DNA of 41,182 bases from Halocaridina rubra (GCA_037179515.1 JAXCGZ010011663.1:40001-81182); one strand, 5' to 3'; positions 11,428-23,222 are shown, numbered from the stretch's first letter. Notes: generated by a model not told the origin, from the sequence alone. Translations and numbers: made by a program.

Positions 11428-12570
11428 ATGGCTACCCCCCCACCTGAAAGGGGAACACGTTCCTCGACGAAGGTACTGGCCAAAGACAGAGGTATCAAAC
11501 CTAGGTCTGTGTTCCCAAGGAAGGATTTTCACCTTCTAAGCTTTCCAGAAGGTATACCTCTCGCGGAAAAATTTCAATGGAGGAATAAATTCCTTCCCAT
11601 TCACCATCATTCGCTGAGCATTCCCAACCAAAGCAAATGGTGGTTTAATCATCTATATGTCATGAGGAAAAACAAGCATCTTATTGAAGAATTGCAAAGG
11701 GGTGTGCATGGGGGGCTCCAATTCGTGTCAAAGGATAAGCCACCTCTTAGAACATTTTTCATTAAAGGGTTTCCTACTTATTGGAATAAAGAACAACTGC
11801 ACTCCCTCTTAGAAAATGAAGATGGAAAATACATCGAAAGCCTACAACGCTTAAAGTATGATGGAAAAGAATCTTCGACTCTAAAGATGATGTGGAAATC
11901 AATTGAAGTCAATCCTCCAGAAGAAATTGTCGTTCTTCCAGGGATTAAAGATCCCCCTATCCTCAAAGTGCAAGAAAAATCTTCAACCAACATCCAGCGC
12001 TCCCTCTATTGCCAGAAGGGGCACACTTATCAAAAATGTTCAGCAGAGACTGCTGGGCCCATCACAACAACTCCTCGGTCCCGGACTTGCTCACGATGTG
12101 GCACAGTCACTGAAAATATGTGGGAGCATAACTGTTCCCAGCAGAATGAAGATAGTATCACCTCGGAGAGCCAAGATACAGGATCTGCCGAGGGTGAATC
12201 ATTACTGACAACTACAGATGAAGCAGTTCAGGTACAAATTGTAGCAGTGAAGGAACAAATCACTGCAGTGAATGAACAAATTGTAACAGTGAATGAACAA
12301 ACTATCAGAGATAACGACCGAGAACTACAGTGCAAAAATAACTCCTATGAAAAGATGCTCAAAAACCTAAAAGAGCAAGTAGCTACATTAATGATTCAGC
12401 TTGAAAACATGACAAATGAATCATTTAAGGTTTGTCCTATATCATCTCAAAATGATAATGGCAGTGACAAGGAAATAGCTCAAAGAACCCGAATAACACG
12501 AGCTGCTAAAGTCAAAGGTAAAGCCCTCATACTTGAACAGGTAAAATTCCTTAACACTGCAGATAATTAG
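11428..12570 (+). CDS. LINE ORF1 (Gag-like RNA-binding protein), 380 aa
   Basis: An intact frame from ATG 11428. It is followed on the same strand by an EN-RT-RNase H ORF, so I read it as ORF1 of an I-superfamily LINE. A segment FFIKGFPTYWNKEQLHSLL (residues about 111-130) resembles the RRM-like region of such proteins. Cysteine/histidine motifs YCQKGHTYQKC and CSRCGTVTENMWEHNC (about residues 195-235) look like zinc knuckles of the CCHC class, the first lacking an expected leading Cys. A Val/Glu/Gln heptad-like stretch (about residues 265-330) with short internal repeats (VNEQI type) suggests a coiled coil. Such proteins coat LINE RNA and assist target-primed reverse transcription. The product is otherwise unrecognised in detail. 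Confidence 0.8.
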   Translation: MATPPPERGTRSSTKVLAKDRGIKPRSVFPRKDFHLLSFPEGIPLAEKFQWRNKFLPIHHHSLSIPNQSKWWFNHLYVMRKNKHLIEELQRGVHGGLQFVSKDKPPLRTFFIKGFPTYWNKEQLHSLLENEDGKYIESLQRLKYDGKESSTLKMMWKSIEVNPPEEIVVLPGIKDPPILKVQEKSSTNIQRSLYCQKGHTYQKCSAETAGPITTTPRSRTCSRCGTVTENMWEHNCSQQNEDSITSESQDTGSAEGESLLTTTDEAVQVQIVAVKEQITAVNEQIVTVNEQTIRDNDRELQCKNNSYEKMLKNLKEQVATLMIQLENMTNESFKVCPISSQNDNGSDKEIAQRTRITRAAKVKGKALILEQVKFLNTADN

Positions 12571-13098
12571 ATGCAGATATCACTCTCCCAACTTTCTATT
12601 CTTTAATTTTTTTTTCTTTCCTTCTAATTAATCACACCCTTCTTACTACAATGAACCTGTCTCTTATCTCTATGTCATACCTTTTCTTCATAAATAGATA
12701 TGTGTGTGTGTGTGCATGTGCATGCATATATAAGGAGATTCTCATGTATGTAGGTATGTGGGTGTATGTGTATATGTATATGTATATGCATATACGTGTG
12801 TCTATCACTATTCCTATAGCTGTTGGTGTGAATACTGTTGTGACACTAGTGATTGTTATTATAATCATTAACTTCATGATTATTGCTATAATTAGGTATT
12901 TTCATGTGTGCATGTGTGTGTGTGCATGTGTCTGCATATATATATGCAGGTATGTGCACATATATATGTGTATGCTTGTATGTGTGAATCATCATTCTCA
13001 TAACAGTTACCATAACTGCTGTTGTGACACTGGTGATTGTTACTGTACTCATTACTTTTGTGATTATTACTGTAATTCTTGTTATCAAGGCCCTAATT
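12571..13098 (+). repeat. Inter-ORF spacer with imperfect 184-bp tandem duplication
   Basis: Two TG-rich units, each ending CTGTTGTGACACTRGTGATTG (R is A or G), occur 184 bp apart (12835 and 13019) and occupy most of the ORF1-ORF2 gap. Their translation is simple and hydrophobic, so I do not include it in ORF2 although the frame is open upstream of 13099. Confidence 0.8.
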
Positions 13099-16000
13099 AT
13101 GCGTTCTGATCTTTTCATGCATTACAAAATCTTAACTTTCAATATTCATTCTTTGAAGAAAAGATTTGTGGATATTTTGCACTATGTTAAAAAAGAGAAA
13201 CCAACATTTGTATGTCTGCAAGAAAGTTTGCACTCTCATCAGTTGTGCAACATAAGAGGCTATTCCAAATATTCGCTTGATAGTAAGCAAGGCCTCACCA
13301 CTTATATTAGTAACTGCATTCCCCATCAGTTAATCGAAACCAGCACTAATCCAAGTAATGATGGTGAGGATAACAAGAATGTCACATATATGCTTTTCAA
13401 AATAAATGTCAAAACCAATCCTTTTTATGTTTGTAATACATATATTGGAACTGATGCCTTTAATGAAGCAAAATTACCACATCCCCTTATGTATGAGAAC
13501 ATTATATTCGCTGGAGATTTTAATGCAAGGCACAAAGAATTTGCAGAAACATCTGATAACATCTGTAATTACAATGGCAGACGGCTCTATGAGTTTATTA
13601 GTGATAACAATTTTACCTTACTAGGACCACGTTTGCGTACCCACCTTAGAGGTGGTAGACTAGACTACATATTTTATCATGGTTTAGAATATGGGAAAGA
13701 CTTTACTTGCAGAAGAATAGACGATCTATTGTCTGACCATTTTGCACTTGAGAGGACATTCCTACTCGATTCCGGCATTTGTCAAGCACATAAACGAAAG
13801 CAGATAAATATTCCTATTGAATTCGTTGCCCCTTTTCGCTCTTTTATGGCTTCTACATTTGAAAATATAGATATTCAGACCATTACAGGCCAAGAAATCT
13901 ATGATCTCTTAATAGAACGGATATATTTATTCCATAGAACTTACATACACAAGCCTAAACACAAGGCAATCAAGAAGAAAAACAATTGGACAGAAGATAA
14001 CAAGCTAAACACATTTAAAAAACAGGTAGACAGTGCAGTTGATATGTATAAAAGGGACAACAATGCAACCACTCTTGAAAATCTGCTACTTACTCTACGA
14101 GAGTACCGTGAGCTTAAAAGTGATGTCCGAACTAAGCACTTTCAAAACTTCCTACAGTCTATCAATGCTCATACGAGTAGTTCTAAAATCTGGCAGTCAA
14201 TTAATGCTCTGGTTGGCAAAAACATCAGTGTGTCACAAACAAATGATTCCCAAACTCTTGCTGAAGAACTTCTCTTACAATACTCTAAGACATCTTCCTT
14301 TGAAAACCTTCCTTGCGATATTCAACAACGATTAAGAAATCTTGACTTTGAAAGAATGATGAACATAGAATTATCCTGTGCAAGAACAATGGAAGAGGAC
14401 AGATTCATTGACTACATAACCAAAAATGAGTTGGACTTTGCTCTCTCCCATGGGAAGAGCACCTCTCCGGGTGAGGATGGCATTACGTACCAAGTAATCC
14501 GAGATCTTAATGATGATATTTGTAATGGTATTAATCCAATTCAGTTTTTATTCAGCACTATTTATAATGAGGGCACACTTCCAGAACAATGGAAAAAAAG
14601 CATTATTATTCCAATTCCAAAAAAAGAAAGCACAAAATTAAGACCTATCTCTCTGACATCCTGCTTCTGCAAAGCCTTTGAGAGAGTCATTCTTAACAGA
14701 CTTGATTTCACACTCGAGGGAAAATTATCAAATAATTTGTATGGATTTATGAAAGGAAAAAGTACCAAAGACTGTTTTGTAGAATTTATGAATGTTGAGC
14801 ACTGCTCTGAAGTCACTGTTTTTCTAGATTTGCAAAATGCCTTTGATATTGCAAATAGAACCGTTATTTTGGATCATTTAGCAACTTTAGGGGTCAAAGG
14901 TAAACTACTGCAACTAATTAGATGCTACCTAAGTAGTCGAACCTCTAAAGTGTACTATAAAGGATATCTTACTTCCAGCGAAAAGGAATTTACACTGGGA
15001 ACTCCTCAGGGAGGAGTTCTGTCTCCCCTTCTCTTTAACATCTTAATGGATAAGCTTCTCAAGTCTCTCAGACTACCAAATGATGAATGCACCATCATAT
15101 GTTATGCAGACGACATATGTATAAGGGCACCTTCTGCCAATGATATGCAAATAATACTTAATGACTTTTCTCAAGTATCAAAAGACATTGGTCTTGTCAT
15201 TTCAACTCCAAAAACAAAGTACTTTTCCAGTATCTCGCAAGAGCCTCACCTTGTATTAAGCAATCAAATGGTTAAGGTGTGCGAAAATCACAAATATTTG
15301 GGAATACCAGTTCCTTCTCCCCCTCACACAGAGTATGTCAAAGATTTGTGTGAAAGACTGCAACAGAGACTCAGACCGTTAAAGCTTCTTGCCAATAGGG
15401 TATCTGGTGTTGGAATTAACATATGCCGAACTTTCTATCTCGCATATGTCAGGTCATTTGTCGACTATCACACCCTGCAGCTCTGTACTATGACTACCTC
15501 TATCTTAAGACCCCTAGAAAAAATTCAGAACAAAGCTATGAGGATTATTCTTGGCTGCCCTATGAGCACCAGAATTATAAATATGCAACATGAATTAAAC
15601 CTCCCACCTTTGATAGAACATATCAAACAGTCAGCTGTGATATTTGGAGTTAAACTAGCGAAATCAGCTCAGCCTCATCCATGTAATGCTGGTCATTTGC
15701 AAGGGCCGCAGTCAGTGCCAACAATCATTAAATCACTAATAAAAAGTAACATACAGTATGAAAGACAAATTCACCCCAAAGTATTTAAGCTTATAACCAA
15801 TGAGACAAAAAAACATAATGTAACACTCTTTACTGAGAGTGGTCCTGAACGATTAATAAATCCTTGCAAGAGGATTGGGCCAGAAATTCTCTTTCCAATA
15901 TTATCATCTGGTCCGAATGTTGCTCCAATTATTAAAAAACATCAATGGTTAGATGAAATTGAAGCCTTTATTGAAACTAGTTTCCCAACTAACAATGAAA

Positions 16001-16854
16001 CACTCTGCATTTACACTGATGGGTCTCACACAAGCAGTGCAGGAGGGTCTGGGTGCAGCATTGTAGTTTATGAAAATTTTGAAGGGCAGCAAATATTTGA
16101 CAAAGCACTGAGTATGCCAAAATGGTCATCAATCACCGAATGTGAAATTGTTGGTCTAAAACTTGCTATTGAACATGTTCTCAGTGCTAGGAGAAATGCT
16201 ATCATATTCTGTGACTCGCAGAGTGCGCTTCTGTCACTGAGATCATTAAAAAGCTCCTACAAAACTCACATGGCTGAAATTCAAGAGGCTCTTATTGATT
16301 GCGCAAAACTTAAACTCCAAGTTAAGTTTTCATGGGTACCCTCCCATGTTGGGATAGTAGGTAATGAAAAGGCTGACAGGCTGGCAAAAATGGCAACTGA
16401 GAGTTCAGTGTCTGAATCTATAACCACACTGACTCAGTTTAAAACAATGTTGTATAATGAGATTATGGAAGAGCAAGAACTTTCTACACTCACACAACAT
16501 GTAAGCAGCTGTTCGATCCAACATTATGAAAACTTCAGAAGGCTGAGACACAAATACAGCATGGGTAAAATGCTTACAGGTGACTGTGATAGAGTTGCTG
16601 CCCGTATAAGACTTGGTTATAGAAATATATGGGAGGTGAATTGCGAGAAAACTGGTAGAAAGCACCCAGAACACTCAAAATGCCATTTATGTGAGTGTGA
16701 AGGGGGCAACAATTTAGTACACTACATTGCAGAGTGCACAAAGCTTAAGGACTTCAGACCTCTTGGCCTGAGCTACTTTGAACTTTGTGTGCACTTTTGC
16801 AACCCAGAGAACTTATATCCTGTACTTAGTGTATACCCAACGTTGAAAATGTAA
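13099..16854 (+). CDS. I-superfamily LINE ORF2: endonuclease, reverse transcriptase, RNase H (about 1251 aa)
   Basis: An uninterrupted frame; ATG 13099 (or 13117) is chosen because the domain starts at once and upstream codons are tandem-repeat DNA. The N-terminal endonuclease has ILTFNIHSLKKR (Asn about 15), CLQES (Glu 42), GDFNARH (about 139) and a SDHFAL end. RT has RPISLTSCFCKAFE, VFLDLQNAFD (about residue 574), GTPQGGVLSPLLF and CYADDI (about 668). RNase H has IYTDGSHTSSAGG (about 971), a CEIVGLKLA Glu, CDSQSALLSL and WVPSHVGIVGNEKADRLAK. The C-terminus has a CHLCECEGGNNLVHYIAEC zinc motif (about 1194). All main catalytic residues are present, so the protein could be functional. RNase H after RT supports an I-superfamily clade; the exact clade needs phylogeny. 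Confidence 0.93.
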   Translation: MRSDLFMHYKILTFNIHSLKKRFVDILHYVKKEKPTFVCLQESLHSHQLCNIRGYSKYSLDSKQGLTTYISNCIPHQLIETSTNPSNDGEDNKNVTYMLFKINVKTNPFYVCNTYIGTDAFNEAKLPHPLMYENIIFAGDFNARHKEFAETSDNICNYNGRRLYEFISDNNFTLLGPRLRTHLRGGRLDYIFYHGLEYGKDFTCRRIDDLLSDHFALERTFLLDSGICQAHKRKQINIPIEFVAPFRSFMASTFENIDIQTITGQEIYDLLIERIYLFHRTYIHKPKHKAIKKKNNWTEDNKLNTFKKQVDSAVDMYKRDNNATTLENLLLTLREYRELKSDVRTKHFQNFLQSINAHTSSSKIWQSINALVGKNISVSQTNDSQTLAEELLLQYSKTSSFENLPCDIQQRLRNLDFERMMNIELSCARTMEEDRFIDYITKNELDFALSHGKSTSPGEDGITYQVIRDLNDDICNGINPIQFLFSTIYNEGTLPEQWKKSIIIPIPKKESTKLRPISLTSCFCKAFERVILNRLDFTLEGKLSNNLYGFMKGKSTKDCFVEFMNVEHCSEVTVFLDLQNAFDIANRTVILDHLATLGVKGKLLQLIRCYLSSRTSKVYYKGYLTSSEKEFTLGTPQGGVLSPLLFNILMDKLLKSLRLPNDECTIICYADDICIRAPSANDMQIILNDFSQVSKDIGLVISTPKTKYFSSISQEPHLVLSNQMVKVCENHKYLGIPVPSPPHTEYVKDLCERLQQRLRPLKLLANRVSGVGINICRTFYLAYVRSFVDYHTLQLCTMTTSILRPLEKIQNKAMRIILGCPMSTRIINMQHELNLPPLIEHIKQSAVIFGVKLAKSAQPHPCNAGHLQGPQSVPTIIKSLIKSNIQYERQIHPKVFKLITNETKKHNVTLFTESGPERLINPCKRIGPEILFPILSSGPNVAPIIKKHQWLDEIEAFIETSFPTNNETLCIYTDGSHTSSAGGSGCSIVVYENFEGQQIFDKALSMPKWSSITECEIVGLKLAIEHVLSARRNAIIFCDSQSALLSLRSLKSSYKTHMAEIQEALIDCAKLKLQVKFSWVPSHVGIVGNEKADRLAKMATESSVSESITTLTQFKTMLYNEIMEEQELSTLTQHVSSCSIQHYENFRRLRHKYSMGKMLTGDCDRVAARIRLGYRNIWEVNCEKTGRKHPEHSKCHLCECEGGNNLVHYIAECTKLKDFRPLGLSYFELCVHFCNPENLYPVLSVYPTLKM

Positions 16855-16857
16855 TTC

Positions 16858-17147
16858 TTTTACCCTCTTCTCCGTCTCTACATCTTTTCCCACATTTATG
16901 TGGGGTCGATGTTTCTGGTCAGTTTTCTCCATTTATTTCTGTCCCATACCTCATCACCCAACAAACCTTTAGACCTCAGATCATCATTGATGCAATCCAT
17001 CCACCTACGCTTTGGTCTCCCTCTCCTTCTACCCTGTATATCCATTTCCATCACCCTCCTCCCAACATACTGTTCATCCCTTCTAACAACATGACCATAC
17101 CATCTTAGTCTACTTTCTTGTATATTATCTGATATTTCTATAACTTT
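16858..17147 (-). pseudogene. 5'-truncated RTE-type LINE 3' end
   Basis: The minus strand encodes ISDNIQESRLRWYGHVVRRD, then GRRVMEMDIQGRRRGRPKRRW and DRNKWRKLTRNIDPT before a stop at about 16896. This is the conserved C-terminal tail of RTE-like LINE polyproteins. A short 3' UTR runs to about 16858, directly against the stop of the I-type ORF2. Upstream (minus sense) homology ends abruptly at an A/T tract (17148). The truncation pattern is normal for incomplete reverse transcription. Confidence 0.85.
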
Positions 17148-17199
17148 GAAAAAAAAAAAAAAAAAAAAAAAAAAGAGAGAGAGAGAGGGGTGGAGGGAA

Positions 17200-17270
<71 letters not shown>
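17148..17270. repeat. Poly(A) tract, (GA)n and (CT)n array
   Basis: A run of 26 A's (about 17149-17174) is followed by GA repeats, a short GGGTGGAGGGAATACC spacer, and a (CT)n array at 17204-17270. The GA and CT parts are complementary and could fold into a hairpin. The poly(A) may be the tail of the plus-strand LINE. Confidence 0.85.
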
Positions 17271-17274
<4 letters not shown>

Positions 17275-17589
17275 GCCTTTTTATGTACATAAGCCACTTT
17301 TCCCCTTATAAGGTGAGTGGCTGAGTAAAGGAATAATGCTCTGACTTTCTGGGAAGAGAAAGTACAGAGAAGGGTTCTTTCATTCCCTTCGCTCCGCCCC
17401 ACTTAGTCTACTCTTACGACACGCAGGGGAACATGGAGGAAGTATTCTAACCCCCTCCCTCAAGAGCTCATATGTATGTATATGTGTGTACATGTGTGCA
17501 TGTATGTGTATATGTATATGTATGTGTATATGTATTTATATGTATATATGTATGTATATGTGTATATGTATATGTATGTGCATGTCTAT
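17271..17589. other. Non-coding, TATG/TATA-rich
   Basis: No gene is seen. From 17470 the sequence is a degenerate TATG/TGTA low-complexity run. It contains CCCCTTATAAGG (17302-17313), a motif echoed near 30680. Confidence 0.6.
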
Positions 17590-18793
<1,204 letters not shown>

Positions 18794-18860
18794 GATCTCC
18801 GGAGATTCTTAGCACCCCCCTATGCTGAGTGCTGGGGGCCATAAGCTGTAGACCTTCCAT
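18794..18860 (-). pseudogene. RTE-type ORF N-terminal scrap
   Basis: The minus strand encodes MAPSTQHRGVLRISGD, resembling the N-terminal MAPSPRQPLNRRGVQRIPG of the intact RTE ORF at 26.2 kb. At the DNA level, GATTCTTAGCACCCCCCT resembles GATTCTTTGCACCCCCCT at 26.2 kb. It sits directly against the poly(A) end of the retroposon copy. Confidence 0.5.
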
Positions 18861-19089
18861 AATTACAGTAAAAATGAGGAAAAGGGAGCAAAAAGAATCA
18901 GAGATTTGGAACGTTGTGACTTTTCAACTGTAATGGGATAGCCTGAGATGTGAAACGAATATCCCGTATGTTCGGTGTAGATGTAGAAATACATATATAC
19001 ATATACGTATATTACCTAATTGTGCTCACAGCAAATATCCGTGTGCTTTTAACTTCCCGTTTCCTTGTCTGTTTCATATTTTACTCATT

Positions 19090-20020
19090 AATGCTTATCG
19101 AATTTATTCTTAAAACTATGCATGCGTTTATCATTTTCTATCCACTCTTGTGAATTCCAATTTTCTACTACTCTTACACTAAGAAAGTGCTTCCTTACAT
19201 CTTGCAAAAAAAAAAAGTTTTCTTACCAAGCTTCAAACAACAACCTTTAATTATATCGCCACCTATATCAAAACATCGCTCCTTATGCACTCTGTCAAAA
19301 CCAAGAAGACGTTTACAATCCGTTACCATCTCTCACCTCTGCCTTAAAGGTTCGAAAGATGTAATTCTAAGTTCTTTAGCCTTCCCTCATAACTTAGATT
19401 ACATATCTGTGTCACCATCTTGGTATCATGTCTCTGAACTTTCTCCACTTTATTTATATGCTCTATCAAGTACGTATTACAGAGGGCCAATGCACATTCG
19501 AGCTTTGGCCTCACATAATTCACTCAATGATTCTGAACAATTCCTCGTCCATATGCGTGGAGTTCACCCTTACGTTTACTAAGAAAGTGCATGCTGCCTT
19601 TACTATACCATTTTTGTGCAATTGTAGAGAATGAACTGCCAATACACTTACCCCTAAACTTATACCATTCACAGATTTTTTTTATTTTCATCTCTTGCTA
19701 TTGAAAACCCAAACATAGGGCTTCTCACACTATAGCTAGTTCTCGGTATATTTTTAATTTTGAAGTATGTTATCAAATTATCTACTTTTCTGACCACTCC
19801 TGCAGACATTTTAGAGCTTCCTAATATTTTTTACCACAGTATTAGGCTTCTACTTTTTTAGGAATCTTTGCACCCTTTGTGATCATTACCTATACAAGGA
19901 ACAGATATGGAGCTAAAACTGAACTCTGTGCAGCCCCCTGCTAACCTATTTTCATTCAGACACTGCATGCATGACTATAACCCTCTGTTCTCTTCCCTCC
20001 AAATAAGGATTTATACAAGA
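19090..20020 (-). pseudogene. Decayed L2/CR1-like LINE RT remnant
   Basis: On the minus strand, LEGREQ.V near 20010-19990 resembles the RT scrap at 6.4 kb. Further on, LRITSFEPLRQR near 19370-19340 recalls the family block SLEYRRLRGD. The C-terminal end RKHFLSVRVVENWNSQEW with FKNKFDKH (about 19200-19100) matches the conserved tail RVVEAWNSLP...FK..LDKH of CR1/L2/Rex1-type LINEs. Numerous stops are present. Confidence 0.7.
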
Positions 20021-20089
20021 AGTGAGATGGGAACATATTAAATTGCTAAAAATAGTAGTAACAGTGAACAAAACACAATAACTTTAACA

Positions 20090-20716
<627 letters not shown>

Positions 20717-21363
20717 GCATTTTTCGCTTATTCTTCATTTATTGTGAATAGATTGTTTTACTCTAATGTCGTCAAATAATTAATGATTTTTTTATGTTCT
20801 TACGGTAGCGTGAATATTTCTGGTTACCTGTGAGTAACCAATATATTTTCATCCAGTAGAATAATATTGGAAACTCATTATTTGTGTGCTCATGCTTTCA
20901 GTTTTCCCATTATTAACAGTGTGTCTTTTCTGTTTCTGCAACTGCAGTGTCCTCTGTACTACTCTGCCTGTGTGACAGAGGTGATCGTCGAGTTAAGGTC
21001 AATGTCTTGGTATCCATCTGTGGTGCCGGGAATCGAATCGTGCTCACCACCTCTGGGATTCTAGACAGCATTCCATGAATCTAAATGTCTAAATTTGTTC
21101 CAGTTTTCCAAAAATATTATTTCAATTTCTTTTAACGTGTCATTTCATTTCCAAAATTAAAAAAAAATGTTGAATTTTGAGTTTCATTTAACCGAGTAGT
21201 GGTGATAGGGTGTGCAAGTAATATCTGTCCTGTCTGTTTGTGAGCTCTTAACCGAGTTTAATACCTTGAGTCTCCTTAGTAAAACAGAAACTTAACAACA
21301 ACCTCCTCACATAGTAGTAGTAGTAATAGTAGTAGTAGTAGTATTAGAAGCTTTGTCGTATTA
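20717..21363. other. Non-coding spacer with a tRNA-like box B on minus
   Basis: No protein signal is seen. On the minus strand near 21025-21050, GATTCGATTCCCGGCACC fits the T-arm/box B of a tRNA-derived sequence, with downstream body to about 20940. A convincing box A is not visible, so this is only a possible SINE relic. An AGT trinucleotide run lies at 21313-21343. Confidence 0.4.
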
Positions 21364-21555
21364 CCTCGGTGTCAGTGTGCTCAGAGTGCTCCACTCGGGA
21401 GTTGGCATACCCGCGATTGAGCCCATCATAGGGTGCTAGGGGAGGCATCTGTCCTTAATTCCACAGCACCAGCCACATTCTATCTCTGTCCACACTCATT
21501 CGAGACTAATAGTGGCATAAGTAAAGAGGATCATTATTACTAGGATTAGTAGTAA
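21364..21555 (+). mobile_element. tRNA-derived SINE, copy B, 5' part
   Basis: The head GTGTGCTCAGAGTGCTCCAC followed by CTCGGGAGTTGGCATACCCG and CGATTGAGCCC mirrors a tRNA D-arm, anticodon arm and box B. The body (CAGCACCAGCCAC, CACTCATTCGAGACTAATAG) matches copy A. It breaks at GTAA, where a solo LTR begins, and resumes at 32450. Confidence 0.75.
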
Positions 21556-21975
21556 TGTCGCAAGACCTTTGCTAGAGGTCAAAGGGAACATTGAACACTC
21601 TCTCCAGTGTTTTGCTGGGACGAGGCCCATGTTAAAAGGGTCACGAAGATATATGGCTGGTCCCATGGGACTCGGCATCTGGCGTCAAGTACCTCAAGAG
21701 GGTGTGAGATAACAACAAGTCCTCTATTCCCAGCACCACACATGAACATTTGTCCTAAATGTGAAGTACATGCCCGGGGGAGATAACCAATGGCAATAGG
21801 CAATTACCACCCACTCCTTTGCAATAGGCTGGTTGAAATAGCTCCTCCCCAAAATAGGCGGGAATCCACTTCGAACCTGAGTTCATTGGCAGGACTGGAT
21901 GTCAAGCCACGCCCTGCCCTTGGGGTATTTCAAGAACCACCCAAGGCAGACAGAGTTAGTTAGAACTTTGCCAGG
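21556..21975 (+). repeat. Older solo LTR, first part
   Basis: It starts TGTCGCAAGACC, comparable with TGTCGTATGACTTCC of the younger LTR. It carries the same promoter core (GGGGTATTTCAAGAACC) and breaks at CCAGG, where the younger element is inserted. It resumes at 32281. Flanking GTAA (21552-21555 and 32450-32453) is its 4-bp target duplication. Confidence 0.85.
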
Positions 21976-22808
21976 TGACGTGGGGTTATAGCTATTCCAC
22001 CGTAAGCCACCACTGACGTATGAGTTTTGGACTTCCACTTGAACTCACACTTTGTAAGATGACTGGGTTATCTCACCGCTTGTCACTACTGACGTGGAGG
22101 TTTTATTATTATCTCACCGAGCGTCACCACTGTCGTATTGGTTTTGTTTATTCCATCTAATGACACCACTAACGTAGGGCTTTTCCTCCTACGTATATTT
22201 ACTTTAATTATTATGGTAGCGTGGTTTGTTAGGTTAAATATTCGTACCTGATGGGTACAAGGTAAGAATGGACAAGCAGTAGTTCCTTTACTTATATTTA
22301 TTCTAGAGTACAACACATCCGACGCCTCAATGCCCCTATGCCCCCACCCTATGACTATCACAATCTATGATCTATTCGTGCCCCTGGTAAGGTTCTGACT
22401 AAATGTCTCTGCCCTGGGTGGCTCTTTAAATACCCCCAGGGCAGGGCGTGGCTTAACATCCAATTCTCCAATGAAATCAGTCAGATCTAGTCCTAGCTAA
22501 TCAGCGCCAGGTTCAAAGTGGAATCCCACCTACTTCCGGGGAGGAGTTATTGGGCATTTCTCCTGGGCAGGTTCCTGCGTACGAAACACAAGTTTATGTT
22601 TTCTTGTGGTTTAGGAAATGGCTAACTTCCTGTCCTTTCTTGCCCTTCTCGATGCCAGGTCCTAAATCTCTCGGTTCCGGTCATATATTTCCTTGGCACT
22701 TTCTACAAACATTGTAATAAAATATCCGTGCCCTCGACCAACCGTTTCCGCTCAAGATCTGTTACAAGTTTCAGATTCTGGCTTCAGCATGGCGGAAGTC
22801 ATACGACA
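21976..22808 (-). repeat. 3' LTR (833 bp) of the gag-only element
   Basis: In minus sense it begins TGTCGTATGACTTCC at 22808 and ends CCACGTCA at 21976. It holds a TATTTAAA box (plus positions 22425-22432) and an AATAAA signal (22297-22302). The LTR-end motif ACGTCAGTGGTG recurs with starts at 21976, 22014, 22090, 22131 and 22170. The gap between 22014 and 22090 equals two module lengths and is the part missing in the other LTR. Confidence 0.92.
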
Positions 22809-23222
22809 TCCCTCCCAACCAAAACTGAAATATCTCTTATTTCAGTCGAAGCATGGACTAGTTTTCCGGGAGCTCTTGGACATATCCTAGCTAACATTAG
22901 TTTACAATAGAAATGGGGCCGAATTATTTAAGCTATTTTCTAAGAATTCCTATACAAATTACACAAACATAACATATAGAGAGTACCTTTACAGACAACT
23001 AGAGCATGCAGGGTCTATGTCCTTGTTGGAAATCTGAAATACAAACATATCCTTATATTTAAACAACATAATTCCAGTGTGAAACTAATATTAAACATTA
23101 ATTAAGATCAACAAGTCAGTTTAAATCAAAACATTAAGTCATCTACGTCTCTCGTTTCTTTAAAAGACAAAATTGAGTTAATTACAGTAGGATTATGACT
23201 CATTTAGAACATTAGCAAACAA
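22809..23222 (-). other. 3' internal region of the gag-only LTR element
   Basis: AT-rich and non-coding, with the purine tract GGGAGGGA (minus sense) immediately before the 3' LTR at 22809-22818. It continues past the RTE insertion at 26444. Confidence 0.8.

Noticed and set aside
13024..13098. Extending the LINE ORF2 N-terminus to 13024
   Set aside because: The first codon is GTG, the residues derive from a tandem repeat, and the endonuclease starts right after ATG 13099/13117.
22086..22361. A 91-residue minus frame repeated at 31581-31829
   Set aside because: Both copies are within the LTRs (R/U5-like region); conservation reflects LTR identity rather than a gene.
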